NCBI RefSeq assembly: GCF_901709675.1
Contig: NC_051097.1
Location: 8,286,039-8,350,038, forward strand
Direction: 5' to 3'
DNA length: 64,000 nucleotides
DNA from: Syngnathus acus
Taxonomy: Eukaryota > Chordata > Actinopteri > Syngnathiformes > Syngnathidae
This document shows positions 1 through 11,739 of this stretch, piece after piece. Under the pieces are notes generated by a model, which worked only from the letters and a program-made list of their open reading frames with translations, ran no database searches and was not told the DNA's origin. The translations under genes and the position numbers were made by a program. Position 1 is the first letter of the stretch, and each line of letters starts with the position of its first letter.

Positions 1-2351
1 AGGGCCAGAGACTGGAGAGCCACGGGCTGGACGCCCGCGGTCACTGCGTGCCGTCTGACGACGAGTGCTCGCCACACGAGTACGCCGACGAGCGTGGGGA
101 TTGCCGACCGTGTCACAAGAACTGCCGCCGCTGCTTCGGCTCGGGAAAGACGCACTGCTCGAGCTGCAAGCAGAGACATCTTCTGCTCAGTGAGTTTGAG
201 CTTTCTTAATCATACGATACAGAAATACATTGAAAATAGTACATGGATGTACGTAGCAAATTCTATATATATAATAGAAATTTCTCAACTAACCTCTAGA
301 TGGCAGCTGCGCGGACGAATGCCCAACAAGTTTCTACGCTGACCAGTCGTTGCAGAAATGCCAAGCGTGCCACTCGACTTGTCAGTCCTGTGCCGGGAAG
401 CACAGCCATGAGTGTCTGGCCTGCAAGGAGCATCTCTTTCGCCACGGCAACGAGTGCGTGGAGACGTGCCGACTCAAGTAATCACAAAACCTTTTTTAAT
501 TCCAATTTCAACATATTCAGGAATTTCCACCGCAACGGAGTCAAGCTTCTAACTTTCCGCGTGGCGTCGTTTCTTTGAAGCTTTGCGGCGCGAGGGGAGC
601 CAAGCGCCAATTACATGGGAGATTCACTTCACGCGGCTGTAAAATGCTAATTGTTGCTGATGTTTAATTGGCGGACGGCGGCTGAGAAAATTAAATTTAT
701 GCGGCGTTAAATTGCAATTTAATCCCGCCCAGTTTATTCCGATGAATTGTACAGTGGAAGAAGCCCCGGCGCTTTGCTGTTTAATGAAGTGTCATATCCA
801 TACACTGACCTCTGCACTTTCTTCCTCACAGTCACTATGGCAACCAGGCCACTGGGACGTGCGAACCGTGCGACCCCACTTGCAGCGAGTGTTCGGGGGA
901 CGGGCGATGCCTGAGCTGCGTGCCCGGACTGGTCTTCATGTCACGGGAAGGCCGCTGCCTTCACACCTGCCCTCGCGGTTTCTTCCGCCACCGAGAATTT
1001 GATGACACGTCGGCGACGTGCGAGCGTTGTCACGGCAACTGCGCAACCTGTTCAGGTCAACAATATGACATTGATTACATTCAAGAGTCGAGATTTCAAA
1101 TAAACACAATACTCACAGGCTTTTTTTTTTAAGGTACACTATTTGGCAAGTTCAAGTGTCATAGGTTAAATTGTATGATGATATATTTTGCAGGAAAGAC
1201 CTCTCACTCCTGTGACTCATGTGGGCTTGGTTACCTCCTGTCAGGCAGCACGTGCGTGTCTGTGTGCGACACGGCCAAGTACCCGCTCATCAAGGTAGAG
1301 CAGAATCAGGCGTCTTCTCTATTAAAAAACAAAAAAATAATTGTAAATAATGAGTGATCTGCCTCCCTGCTAGGGTTCGAGTCACATCTGCGAGGACTGC
1401 GACGCCTCCTGCCTGCGCTGCGAGGGTCCCGGCCCGTCCAATTGCAGCGCGTGCCCCCCGCACGCCATCCTTGAAGCCGGGGGGCGCTGTCTCCTTTGCT
1501 GCCACGTCTCCGCCGCCGCTCACACGCAGGATTGCTGCAACTGCACGGAAACAACAGGTCGGCAACAATAGTCCCTTTCAGGCTTCCAACTTTTGTGAAT
1601 ATTTTGCGTTCGATTTGAAGAAGCATTAAAATAGGATAGTGTAAAGAATAATTTTCATTCATTTAATTAATCTTATTAAAGGCTTTAATGTTAATAATCA
1701 TCAAATAAGTTCATTCTAATTGAGTACTGCTTATGTCATTAATTTTTTCTGAAATTCTCTTGAAAGTAGTTTTTTTTTCATTAGCATTTAAGTAATTTTT
1801 TTTCATTAGCATTTAACTTTTTTTTTTCTGTGTAATATATGAAGACCATGTGTCTCCAATTTCTTTTATTTTTACCTGTAAAGAATATTATCGTCTTTTT
1901 TTCCCCTTCAGGGAAATGTGTCCTCAGCACCAACCTGGCATTCAGGAATGAGGAGGAAGGAGGGGAAGAGGAGGCAAGGGGCAATCCCATGCTTTTCATC
2001 ATCGCGTGCGTCCTTCTATTAGCCGGACTCTGCGCTGCCGCCTTCCTCTTCATCCAGCACACTCGCTCCAAAAAGACATCTTCAGACAAGACCCCAGGTG
2101 GCTACGAGAAACTGGGATCTGGTTCTGCCTCCGGTTCCGGCGGCTACAGCTCCTCCTCGCCTTACTACAAAGGTACGCAGATGGCGGACTTGGGCCAACG
2201 CTACACGGTCGCGAAAGAAGACGAAGAGGAGGAGGATATTGTGTATATGAGTAAGGACGGAACCGTGTACAGGAAGTTCCGCTACGGGAAACTGGGGGAC
2301 GACGATGAGGAGGATTTGGAGTATGACGACGAGAGCTACACGTATCGATGA
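1..2351 (+). CDS. pcsk5: Proprotein convertase subtilisin/kexin type 5, membrane-bound form, 3' part only
   Basis: The protein is a secretory-pathway serine endoprotease that cleaves precursors at basic sites; only its C-terminal part is here. Visible exons are about 1-189, 300-477, 832-1055, 1194-1294, 1374-1557 and 1912-2351, all with GT-AG borders. The first five encode furin-like cysteine-rich repeats (repeated C-x2-C patterns such as CRPCHKNCRRC and CDPTCSEC). The last exon holds one hydrophobic membrane segment (starting PMLFIIACVLLLAG), a basic stop-transfer RSKK, a Gly/Ser/Tyr stretch and an acidic cytoplasmic tail containing EEEDIVYMSKDGTVYRKF and LEYDDESY, which is diagnostic for the PC5/6-B tail rather than soluble PC5/6-A or PACE4. 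Stop codon TGA at 2349-2351. The catalytic and P domains lie outside the window. The tail-to-tail neighbour prune2 fits the vertebrate pcsk5 locus. Confidence 0.93.
1771..1826. repeat. Short tandem duplication in a pcsk5 intron
   Basis: The unit T8-CATTAGCATTTAA occurs twice within about 50 bp, just upstream of the last-exon acceptor region of pcsk5. It looks like replication slippage. Confidence 0.6.
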
Positions 2352-4429
2352 AGCGTGGCCTTTGTTTTCCACCTAAAATGAGAGTTAGGAATATCTGGAA
2401 AAAACTGGGAAAATTCTAAACGATGAAAAAAATACAGAAGGAAAAAAAAGTAAACTAACCTGTGGAAATTGTAATTTCACCAATCACCACTAGATGGCAG
2501 ACGTCTTAGTTGCACTTAATACTGGCCTAATTTTTTTTTGCAGATTTGGAATGAATTGCAGGAAACATAGCATCTCAATAATATTAAACTTTGGAGTGAG
2601 TTGTTTTTTTGTGAAGAAGAATGACAAAATGAGTTATGTGGTTATTGTGTTTGTTTCGTTAGCTTTTGTACATGCATTGAAAAGTGTATTATCAAAATGA
2701 AATATATACATATTTTGCCCATATTCAAAATATAGCACTTTTGTCATACATCCGTTTAGGAAATTCGAGTGTTGACAATGATTGAAACAGAGGCAATCAC
2801 TCAGACACAAGTCTGGTTTATTGAACTACAAGTGTTTGCGTGACGAGGAGGCTACATGCACTGCTATGCACAAAAGGCACACACAATCACGCACGCACAT
2901 TGATGAGACATTGTGCTTATTCATCATAAAGACGATTGTTTGAGGTTTTTTTGTTAATACTCATTATTAGGACATGCGGGTTGTTGATTTATTAGTCCTT
3001 TGTGAAGCTAAATCATCTACTATAACCGGAGGAACTCTTCACTGAGATTTATTTACTACGTATGTATTTTGCTTATGATTGACGATTGTTTTTAATATCT
3101 TGAACTTTTTCCTGTAACTAAATAAGACAACAGTAACACTAGAGACAGTTCAGACTTTTTTTTTTTTAAATAAAAAAATAAGTATTCAATGTCTTAAAGC
3201 ATCAGAAACATTATTTTTTTAGAATGTGTGATATATGATTTTATAATATATTAATAATAACAACACGTACTGAAAACCATAAAAAAAAAGAAAACATTCG
3301 GATTTTTAATGTGAAGTCATTGTAAGGCTGTTCATGTGTACCTAATGAAGTGTCCAGCATGTGTATACTCTAACATGTGTATTACGCAATCAAATCAATT
3401 GTGATATTTGGTGGATGACGCCAGATGCTTTTACTTTGAAAACACACGTCTTACTCTGAAATACTGATATGCGTGAGCACGGGACATCATTATTGCTTCA
3501 CTTCCTGTCCGCGCACAACTGTATGACATCACTCACCGGCGACCGCCTGCTGTGTGCGTGTACCAGTCGGATTCATCAAAGTTGTCTTGTCATCAGAAAC
3601 TACACACTCACACACAACAAAACACAATCACACGTACACACACAAGCATGTTGACCTCCGAGTTAAGGAGCGCTGGCACCCGCCTCGTTTGATCTGCTGA
3701 GAAGACAAATGAGTGTTACGTAAGAGAATGTACACACGCACTATTTCACACATGCACACTCTCACATCTGCTCACACACGCATACACTTTTGTACACTCT
3801 CTCTTACGCACACACACACTGACCGTGTTGGCTCGCTTCCCAGCAGAAAACTATTCACTCTGCAATGAAAGACACAAAACATAATGGAGTGGTTCTTTTT
3901 CCGGCAGAGTGGGACTTGTGATTTATGGCGGAAGAGATTTTCTCCGGCGTGATTCATCAGCCACACGTTTTTATTTGAGAGCGTAAATCGTACAAGAAGG
4001 CACGGAGACGCCTCGTTTGCTTTGTTAGCGCCGTCGTACATCAGCCGGTAACCGCCGCACCTTGGCTCTTTTGTAGCACTGCTTGGCATACAAGTTTTTG
4101 TTTTAGTAGATTAGTACTAGTATAATATTTGGCCTCACAGTAGAGGAATCGGTGTTAAAAAAATAATCCATCAAAATTTTGTTGCATTTCTGATTTTAAA
4201 ATGTAAAAATTTGGTGATCGGTGTTTTTTTTTCTTAATAATTTTGAGATTTTACAATCATAAATTTCTACTTCGCACGAGTAAACAATTTTTAAGGGTTG
4301 ATTTTTTTTTAATGCCAATTAAGTAAAGCCTTGTTTATAGATTCATTGATTCAATAACTTTTACAATCTTTTGAGGATCTATGGGAATCCGGATTAATAT
4401 TTGCTTTAGTAGGAACGATTGTGTGTCAC
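2352..4429. other. pcsk5 3'UTR and prune2 3' flank (convergent intergenic)
   Basis: No coding sequence is visible. The stretch is AT-rich with homopolymer runs. AATAAA at 3169-3174 (+) is a candidate poly(A) signal for pcsk5, and TTTATT at 3970-3975 reads AATAAA on the minus strand, a candidate for prune2. CA-rich sequence lies at about 3598-3650 and 3728-3822. UTR ends are inferred from signals only. Confidence 0.5.
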
Positions 4430-6621
4430 TCACTTGGAATTCTCTGCTGCTACTTTGAGCTCTTGGTCCAGTCTGAAAGGTGAAAGAAAAAATATGCAAG
4501 CTAGCATCTAAGGTTCGGGGATCTGGTAAGGGTGGTTTGTGTGTGTGAGTGAAGTTCTCACCTAATGATGCACTCTGGGATGTGGACACTCTCTATGGGG
4601 ATAAGCTCTTGCAGCTCATCCAGGCTGCTCACGTACTTGATCTTGCTGCTGAACTTAGTGCTGGAAGAGAGCGACGTTCCCACAAGAGTCAACCCCACCG
4701 GTGCCACGGTGGTAGCGAACAAAAAAACACATGACAACATCTAAGCCGGCTTTAAAGTACAAAGCCTTCGACAAACTTGAGGTTCAAAGTTTACCACAAA
4801 CAAAATGACACCATAGAAACTTCAAAGACACTTTAACTTAATGGCGGGATCAAATAATTTGTATTCAAGTCAAAGACACTGCTTAAACTTCGAACGACAT
4901 CAAAGACACCTCAGTGTACCTGATGAACGGCTTGGTGATGGCCAGGATGGTCCTGATGAACCATGATGGATGCAGGATGATGAAGGATTTCAAGTTCTTC
5001 CTGAGTCTGCGTGACAACAAAGCGTGTTAGGGTTTTGTTCTCACCGAGTCTCAAAGGCGCTAAAAGGATCACCTTCTGTCAATCATCTGGTAGCACTTCT
5101 TGAGCCAACCCAGGCCTGGCATTCTTCTGTGAGGTGTGGCTCCGTTCAGGTACACAATCATGTAGTCCTCTGCCACCATTAGCTCTAAAGTGCTGATCAC
5201 ATAGCTGAACACACAGATAACAAATGACAAACATAATATTTTATCAAGTGCGTGTACAAATGTCTATGAAGCTACACGCCAAATCTGCTCATGGATATTT
5301 CGAGACCTAGCTCTATTTATTTATTTGTATGTTTTGCTTATTTGCTTTCTGACTTCAACCCGGCAGGCTAGCTGTCATCCGCAGTTAAGTGACGTCGTGT
5401 GGAGGGGGGGGCAAAGAAAAAAAAAAGTGCTAGCACGGCACGCACGATTTTCTGATGTTTGCTAGCTGCAAGGGAAAACCTCAACAAACAGCGTCCGCTT
5501 CATTTTTCTAAAAGTAGATTTACCTGATTTTATTTGACAGGACTGTCGGTTGCCTATTAAAAATGGCCTGGCTTCAAATAACCATCTTTAAACAAACTCA
5601 CATTTACACACATGCTAATTGTTATATTATGTTGCTTTCGCTAACGTAGTTAATGTTCCACTCACAGGAATAGGTTCTCCATAATGTCATGATAGTCATC
5701 TTTGTCACTGTCTGGCAGGAAACAAGCAGCAAACACGATGATGGCGTTCACGCCGTTGCTGTAATACCCTGAAAGAAAGATTTTATTATGCCTTGGATGA
5801 TGGAATTTTTTTTTACATTGCGTTATAATTTTGGTTGATGTACCTCCGTGAGAGATGACTCGCATGTAGGGCTCGATGACTTTCATGTCGATGCGATGCT
5901 CTTGCTCGCCGATGACCACCGTTCGCCACAGCTTGACGTCCTGACGCTCGTCCTCGGCGCCGTACGTCGGGATGGCTTCGTATGACTCGGTTGCCCGACC
6001 TCGGTATGCCACTTTGGGATCTGAAAAAATGGTGGGAAGTAAAATTGAAAAGGAGGAGTACTGGGGGGGGGGGGGGATGAGGAGGTTCATAAAACTATGA
6101 ATTAAAAGTATTTTTACTTTTATGAGTGTCTTATTTACACTACAAAACAAACGATTCATCAAAACAAGTGACATCGTCGCAATTGTCCGACTTCTGTCCA
6201 ATTTACCGTCCAAGTCCATCTCGTGGTCCGTGTAGTCCAGGTAATCCCCTTCATCTGGAGTGTCGAGGTCATCGACGTTGATATCAAGGTCATCTGGTGT
6301 CTCGCCCAAGTCGTCCTCGCTCTGGTCCAGAGAAAGGCTGATGCGGGGAGCCGACAGTTTCTTTCGCTGGTTGCCGCCTCCTTGGAGGGGCAGGGAGGTG
6401 GGCGGCGCTGAAAAAAACAGCAACGGTTTCTCAGCAACATACTTCCTTGACACCGATTACACTTTTCCTCATGACAGATACTCACTTGAATACGTGAATA
6501 TGTGACGATAGCCCCACCCTCCCAACTGTACTGAATAAAATCTAAATATTTTGAATTCGCACTTACCAGGTCTACCGTCACTGTCCTCAGAGTTCATCTT
6601 GCTGTGCGACGCCAGGTCCAT
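4430..6621 (-). CDS. prune2: Prune2 short form: BCH/CRAL-TRIO (BNIP2-like) domain protein
   Basis: Exons on the minus strand: 6621-6567 (ATG), 6407-6207, 6020-5844, 5768-5666, 5204-5073, 5006-4920, 4660-4562, 4472-4430 (TGA). They sum to 897 bp, 298 residues. The start ATG at 6621 has a good context (G at -3 and +4); a second in-frame ATG is at 6597. The N-terminal acidic segment contains [18 protein letters not shown] and [18 protein letters not shown], followed by [20 protein letters not shown] and the BCH/CRAL-TRIO fold ([72 protein letters not shown]). These match the C-terminus of PRUNE2/BMCC1 more closely than BNIP2 or BNIPL. BCH proteins bind GTPases and small hydrophobic ligands. The DHH phosphoesterase domain and giant exon of full-length PRUNE2 are not seen, so this is a BCH-only gene or isoform. 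The final exon could alternatively splice on at AAG|TGAGTG. Confidence 0.88.
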
Positions 6622-6981
6622 CCCAAGGAGGACCTACAAAAACAACAAAATACCAAACCTTAATCACACAAATTTAACAACAGGAACACATTTCAAACGG
6701 AGATCTTGTCGCCTTGAACGTGAGGACTTATTACGTCACAGCAACCCCCGCGTTGGTCGCCTCGAGCGAAAGGACTGCACGATCACAGACGTGCAAATAA
6801 CTCATACATAATCAATATGACATCAAATGGAAATATCCTGCTTACAGACAGACGACAAATCCTAGCAGTTCTGTAACGATGGAGAAACCAGATGCTAGCC
6901 TCAGCCTCCCCGATGGAAGATGCTGAGCTGCCTATTCCCCATCACATCCCCATTTTGATTCCCTCATTTTCCCATACTCAC

Positions 6982-7600
6982 CGCTACCGGGAAGAAGAAG
7001 CTCCCGTCTCCTACTTCCTGCTCCCAGCCTCCACCCCCTCCTCTTCCTCCAACCTCCTCGTCTTCCTCGGGAGATGCTGGGTTCGCAGGCGGCCAGCGGC
7101 TTCCGCCATTCTCTGCTCACGTGACCGGGGCTGTGCCCATATAAGGGCGACCACCTGCTCCTATAATAGCGCCCCCTCCCCCACTCCCCAAGGCGGTGCG
7201 AGACTTGGAGAGGCAGGATGTGCGCGGGGCCGATAATGTTGTGTTATCGCTGCTATTTCAGTGCCTGAAAGGAGGTTTGCTGGTGATTTTTTTTTTTCTT
7301 TTGTCATTAGACGTTGTTAGCAGCAGTTGGTCAGATTGACACAGAATCCAGACGTGCTCAAGCAGTTTGAAATTGCTGTATGTTTGTAAAAAAAGGTGCT
7401 AAAAAATATTAACACGAAAACGAGCATATTGGTTTGTCCTGAACGAATATTCGGCACCAGTGCATAGTACAATTGCGGCTTGTTGCTTTCACTTACCAGG
7501 TCGCTGTGGTTCGATGGCTGCACAGGAAGTGGAGTCGGACTTCTTGGTGCAAAGGTCGCCTCCACGCCTTCAGTGACGCGTGTCGGAGCATCCTCCAGTT
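6982..7600 (-). promoter_or_regulatory. prune2: prune2 promoter and alternative 5' noncoding exons
   Basis: Two splice donors facing prune2 mark likely 5'UTR exons: one ending at 6982 (GGTAGCG|GTGAGT on the minus strand) and one ending at 7497 (CGACCTG|GTAAGT). Both can join the acceptor at 6633 before the ATG at 6621. Just upstream of the first lies CCATATAAGG (7137-7146), a perfect CArg-box CC(A/T)6GG, a near-match CCTATAATAG (7160-7169), and an E-box CACGTG (7118-7123) in GC-rich sequence. These are consensus matches; SRF or bHLH binding is inference. The 7497 exon carries no ATG in frame with prune2. Confidence 0.5.
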
Positions 7601-8233
7601 AAATAGTAGCTTAGGCTCATGCTACCACGCTAGGTGGCTATATTTGAGACTTTGAAGAAACAAGCCAAGTAGCAAAGAGCCAAGTTGTGCAGCCAAGTTA
7701 GCCTGCTTCAACATGTCTCGATCTAATTATCACGTTAACAATTAGTCTCCTCAGTTCCCAAACGCTTATTGAGTGTTGTTAAAAAGGAAAGCTGATGTAA
7801 CACAGCCTCTCGCACCTTTTTTTTGGAATGTATAGCAGGCATCCTATCCAAAATGTGTCAACTAAAAAATAAAAATCACAAAAGGAGGAATAATTGGGAA
7901 TAATCTATATTATTTTAGACAACTCTTACATTGAATTATGCAGAAGTAGTTGAGTGGACAAAAAAAGGCCACCTGTTCTACTTGTAATACATTGTACATT
8001 GTATCTGACATCTGTGTAACATGCCTCTGTTAAATAGCGAAACCCACAAGATGTACTTTATCCTCGCAGAGCAGGTCAGCCGCATTTCAACTTTTGCCAA
8101 ACCAGTTTTGACAGTCTTGCATTGACCTGAGGCAAAAAACTGAACCAAAGGAAAGAATATGTGCAGTACCTTGTTATTCACGGGCCGGTTCAAGCTCCAA
8201 CATCTCATAAAGACCCTTCACGCTAAAACATGA
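7601..8233. other. Short intergenic interval between gna14-like and prune2
   Basis: No exon or RNA gene is recognisable. It should hold the 3'UTR of the gna14-like gene, but I see no AATAAA on the minus strand between about 7700 and 8233. Confidence 0.4.
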
Positions 8234-10480
8234 CTAAGAAGGAAGGATATCTCTGAAGATAGTGTTCTTGACGCTGTTGAAGACCACTTTGGCGTTGCCT
8301 GTGTCAGTGGCGCAGGTGTAATGCATGAACAGAGGCTTCTTGTGGCTCTTGTGGGGAATCTTGTAAAGCTCCAGGAAGAATTCTTGGGCGCGTTTGGCGT
8401 CCTTTCGAGGTCCTGGAAGAAGGAAAAATGGGATCATTAAGACTTGACTGGTGGCACGTGGGGGAAAATACATTCCTGGAACGCGAAAGAGCAGTACGTA
8501 CCCTTGTATTGAGGAAAGTAGGTGGCCACGTCCGAACATTGGATTTTCTCCTCCAGAAGGTCTTTTTTGTTCAGAAAAAGAATGAAGGAGGTCTCGCTGA
8601 ACCACGGGTACTTGACGATGGTCTCGAACAAAGCCAGGCTCTCTTCCAACCGGTTCTAGCGGAGGACATTGAAAAATAACAATGATGATGTCATTGAACC
8701 AAGATTGTAAGAAAAGCAAAAGGCCAAAAAGAAGGATTTTTGAAACTTACGTGCTCGGGGTTATCGAGCATGACATTGTCGTACTCGTTGAGGGCGGCCA
8801 GGAAGATGATGGAGACGACGTTGTCCATGCAGTGGATCCACTTCCTCCTTTCAGCACGCTGACCGCCCACGTCCACCATCCTACACTCCAAAATCAGCAT
8901 CACAAATTCAAACAAGTTCACTTTCATTGATAATCAATACGTGTGATACTTTACTTGAAAATGACATCCTTTATTTTAAAAGGGTACTCAATGATGCCCG
9001 TGGTGGGAACGCGGACCCTCAAGATGTCTTGTGAATTAGGGACGTAACCTGGGGCAGTGATTCGGTCTATGTCTTTGAAGTAACTGTAACATCGATGGAT
9101 TAATGTTAGCAATTTTTCTTTTGTCCCAAAAGGCGGATCAAATAACAACTTACTAATTGGCCGAATCGGACAAGTAGAATTCGCGTCGTCTGTCGTAACA
9201 GCGCTGAAGGCCGCGATCGCTCCACAGCAGCTTGACGGCCTTCACTTGCCATTCCTCCAGCCTGTCCACCCTCCCGGTTTCCACTTGGCTCAGGCGTTCC
9301 CCTAGGGCCTGGAAGATGCATCAGAAAATACGGATCAAGCTACTGATTATTATCAAATCAATTTACCGATTATCGACAATTAAATCAAGTGTCTGGACGA
9401 ATCATCAATGGGCAAAATAGTTGATAATTAGTTGTCTATTAATCAGATAATTGTTACACTCCTAATACACTTGATCGATTCTTAAAAAGAAAATCACACA
9501 ACATATCGCTTTATCTTCTCAGCCTTTGCCACGTGTTGGAATTGTAATCTCGATTAAAACAGCGATAGCGCAGCGATGACGGCAAACTCGAATGGAATGC
9601 CGAAGAGCAAGGTGGTTGAGAAAAGAGAAAAAAAAAAACACGAGTTCCCTCACAATATTGCTGTCGTCTTCGTAGTGTACGCCGAGGACTCTCATGGCCT
9701 CGATGAGTGCCTGGATGGACGTGATGATGTTCTGGCACACCATGCGAATGAAGGTCATCCGCTGGGCTTCGGTGTAGCCGTTGCCGTGGAGGATGCGGAT
9801 TTGCTTGAGGAAAGTGCTCTTGCCGCTCTCCGCTGTCCCTGGAGGGTGGGAAGAAAGCCATTAAAAAGCGACCCCGACTGTCACAACACTTTTGTTTTCG
9901 TCGTAGGTTAATGAACAATGCACTAAATTATAGGTTGACTTGTGCATTACTTTCATAACCGATTAATTGGCTGCGCCGAGATATCGAAACAAGGATCCTT
10001 TTAGCGAAACAGCACAAACTGGCTGTAACCAGTTATTACCAAAATGGCAGCCATGAGATCCTTTGTCAAGTTTCATAGGTTAACAATAAAAAAATAAGAA
10101 CCGCATTTGTGGGAGGGGGCGGGGTTGTCTAAAAAAAAAAAAAAATTCTGTAGACTATCAAATTGTCTTTCATTGCAAAGATTCACGTAATGCAAAATAT
10201 TTTTGGACGTTTCTCATTTCAAAAATAATTTTTTTAAAAAGCAAAAAAAAAATGTCCCACTCTAAAATATTTTTTGGATTATATGGGCAGTTGTGTTTTG
10301 AGTTGACTTATATGTTTTATTAACTTAAGATGTTAAAGGTTCTGACTCACCTAAAAAGAGGAGCTTGATGGACCTCTCATTCTCTTTCTTATCCAGTCTC
10401 AACCTTCTCTCGATTTCTTTGCTCACCATGCGCCTTTCGGCTTCTTCGTGGCTCAGGCAGCAGTCTGAGCAGCAGGCCAT
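8234..10480 (-). CDS. gna14: Divergent Gq-class G protein alpha subunit in the gna14 position
   Basis: Exons (minus): 10480-10351, 9838-9654, 9308-9154, 9083-8955, 8880-8751, 8655-8502, 8412-8234. The middle exon lengths 185/155/129/130/154 equal those of gnaq in this window; the total is 1062 bp, 353 residues. The N-terminus MACCSDCC offers palmitoylation cysteines. Switch I (RVRVPTTGI), switch II ([13 protein letters not shown]), NKKD and TCATDT are intact, so GTP binding is expected. Two things are odd. The P-loop reads GTAESGKST where Gq-class proteins have GTGESGKST. The C-terminus stops at ...[10 protein letters not shown], so the terminal receptor-contact residues (LREFNLV type) are absent. 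Position between prune2 and gnaq matches GNA14, but the sequence is much less conserved than gnaq, so the symbol rests largely on synteny. No internal stop or frameshift is seen. It could be a fast-evolving functional paralogue or an early pseudogene. Confidence 0.82.
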
Positions 10481-11739
10481 AGCGACGCCGGCAGCCTCCG
10501 CTTATGATGTGGCCACTCTTTTGGTTGCTCCGCTTAGGTGTGGGGCCACATTCGGGCCAGACGACTCCAGGCTGGGACCTTGGCGACGGGTGTGTATCTG
10601 CCAGCTCATATCACACAGTTAAAAAGGTATGAACACTGACTAATACTCAGGACTCCAGAAAATCGAGTTTCAACGCGAGTCTCCTAACGAATGAACAAGA
10701 AGGCGTTTCAGCAAAGGGGGCGGAGACTAATTGCTTTAATTTAGTGGCGCTGCTTCCTCATTCTTGGTATGCACATAAAAAGTTAGGAATATTTGTCTTA
10801 CTAAGTGAAATCTCTGAATCAACACTGCCACATTGAGCTTTTTTTTTTTGTTATTTTTTTGAGTGTTTTTTTTTTAAAATACACTAAGATTTAGTCATTT
10901 CTTAGACGGCAATTAGTGACTAAGTGGAATTCTCCGTCTAAGAAATTGCCATTCACTTTGAAGTGAAAGCTCAAAAGTCCAGTCGCCCGTATTTCAAGGC
11001 ACCACTGGAGAGTCCCTACCTACTGATGCGGCGGGATTAGCCAACACAAAATAGCTGGAAGGCAAACATTTCCAAGCAGGGGATTGGAATTCTGTTGACG
11101 GCATGAAATCCATCCTTGCACATCATGGCTTCCTGTGGGCTAAATCTCAGAGCACAACATCAACAACAAAAAAAACCTCATGATGATGAAGCTGGCTGTG
11201 ATGTTGCACCGGTTTGCAAACACACAAAAGACACAAACCATTAACAACATTTGACTTTATTCAAATAATCTCACACGCGGATGCTGCATAAAACATCAAT
11301 TGCAGTGAGTGGAATTCAAGCATAAATTTGACTGCAATTATTTTTAATAAGACAAGAGGTTATGTAAACAGTACTGCAACCAATCTTCTCTAATTAGGCT
11401 TTAGTCGTTGACTGCGACAACTTAAAGAGCACTTTGACTGAGATCAAGACCGCACTCATTTAATGCCCGAGAGTTTATTTAACACACAGTTAATACTTTT
11501 CTCTCGGCGATCGGCCTCTTCTGCGATCGCCGTACCGTGTCATATTTATAGTACCAGTTTAGATTAATTACGGGCCCAATTCTATAGCTAGTTTGGCAAA
11601 TTACACAAATTATTAGAAATAACAAGACTGCAGCTTGATACAATCACCAAATTGTAAAGAAACAAAAGACAAATGAAAGAAAGAGATGCAAGCAGTATTC
11701 CCTTTGAAATGTGTTCATGTGCATAAAAGTGGATTATGA

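Noticed and set aside
5662-6453. Single 263-codon minus-strand open frame at prune2
   Set aside because: It is two prune2 exons plus retained introns that happen to stay open; the spliced model matches the family and keeps frame.
7497-7565. Possible alternative prune2 N-terminus starting EATFAPRSPTPLPVQ
   Set aside because: The frame opens with GTG and has no in-frame ATG, so it is better read as a 5'UTR exon.
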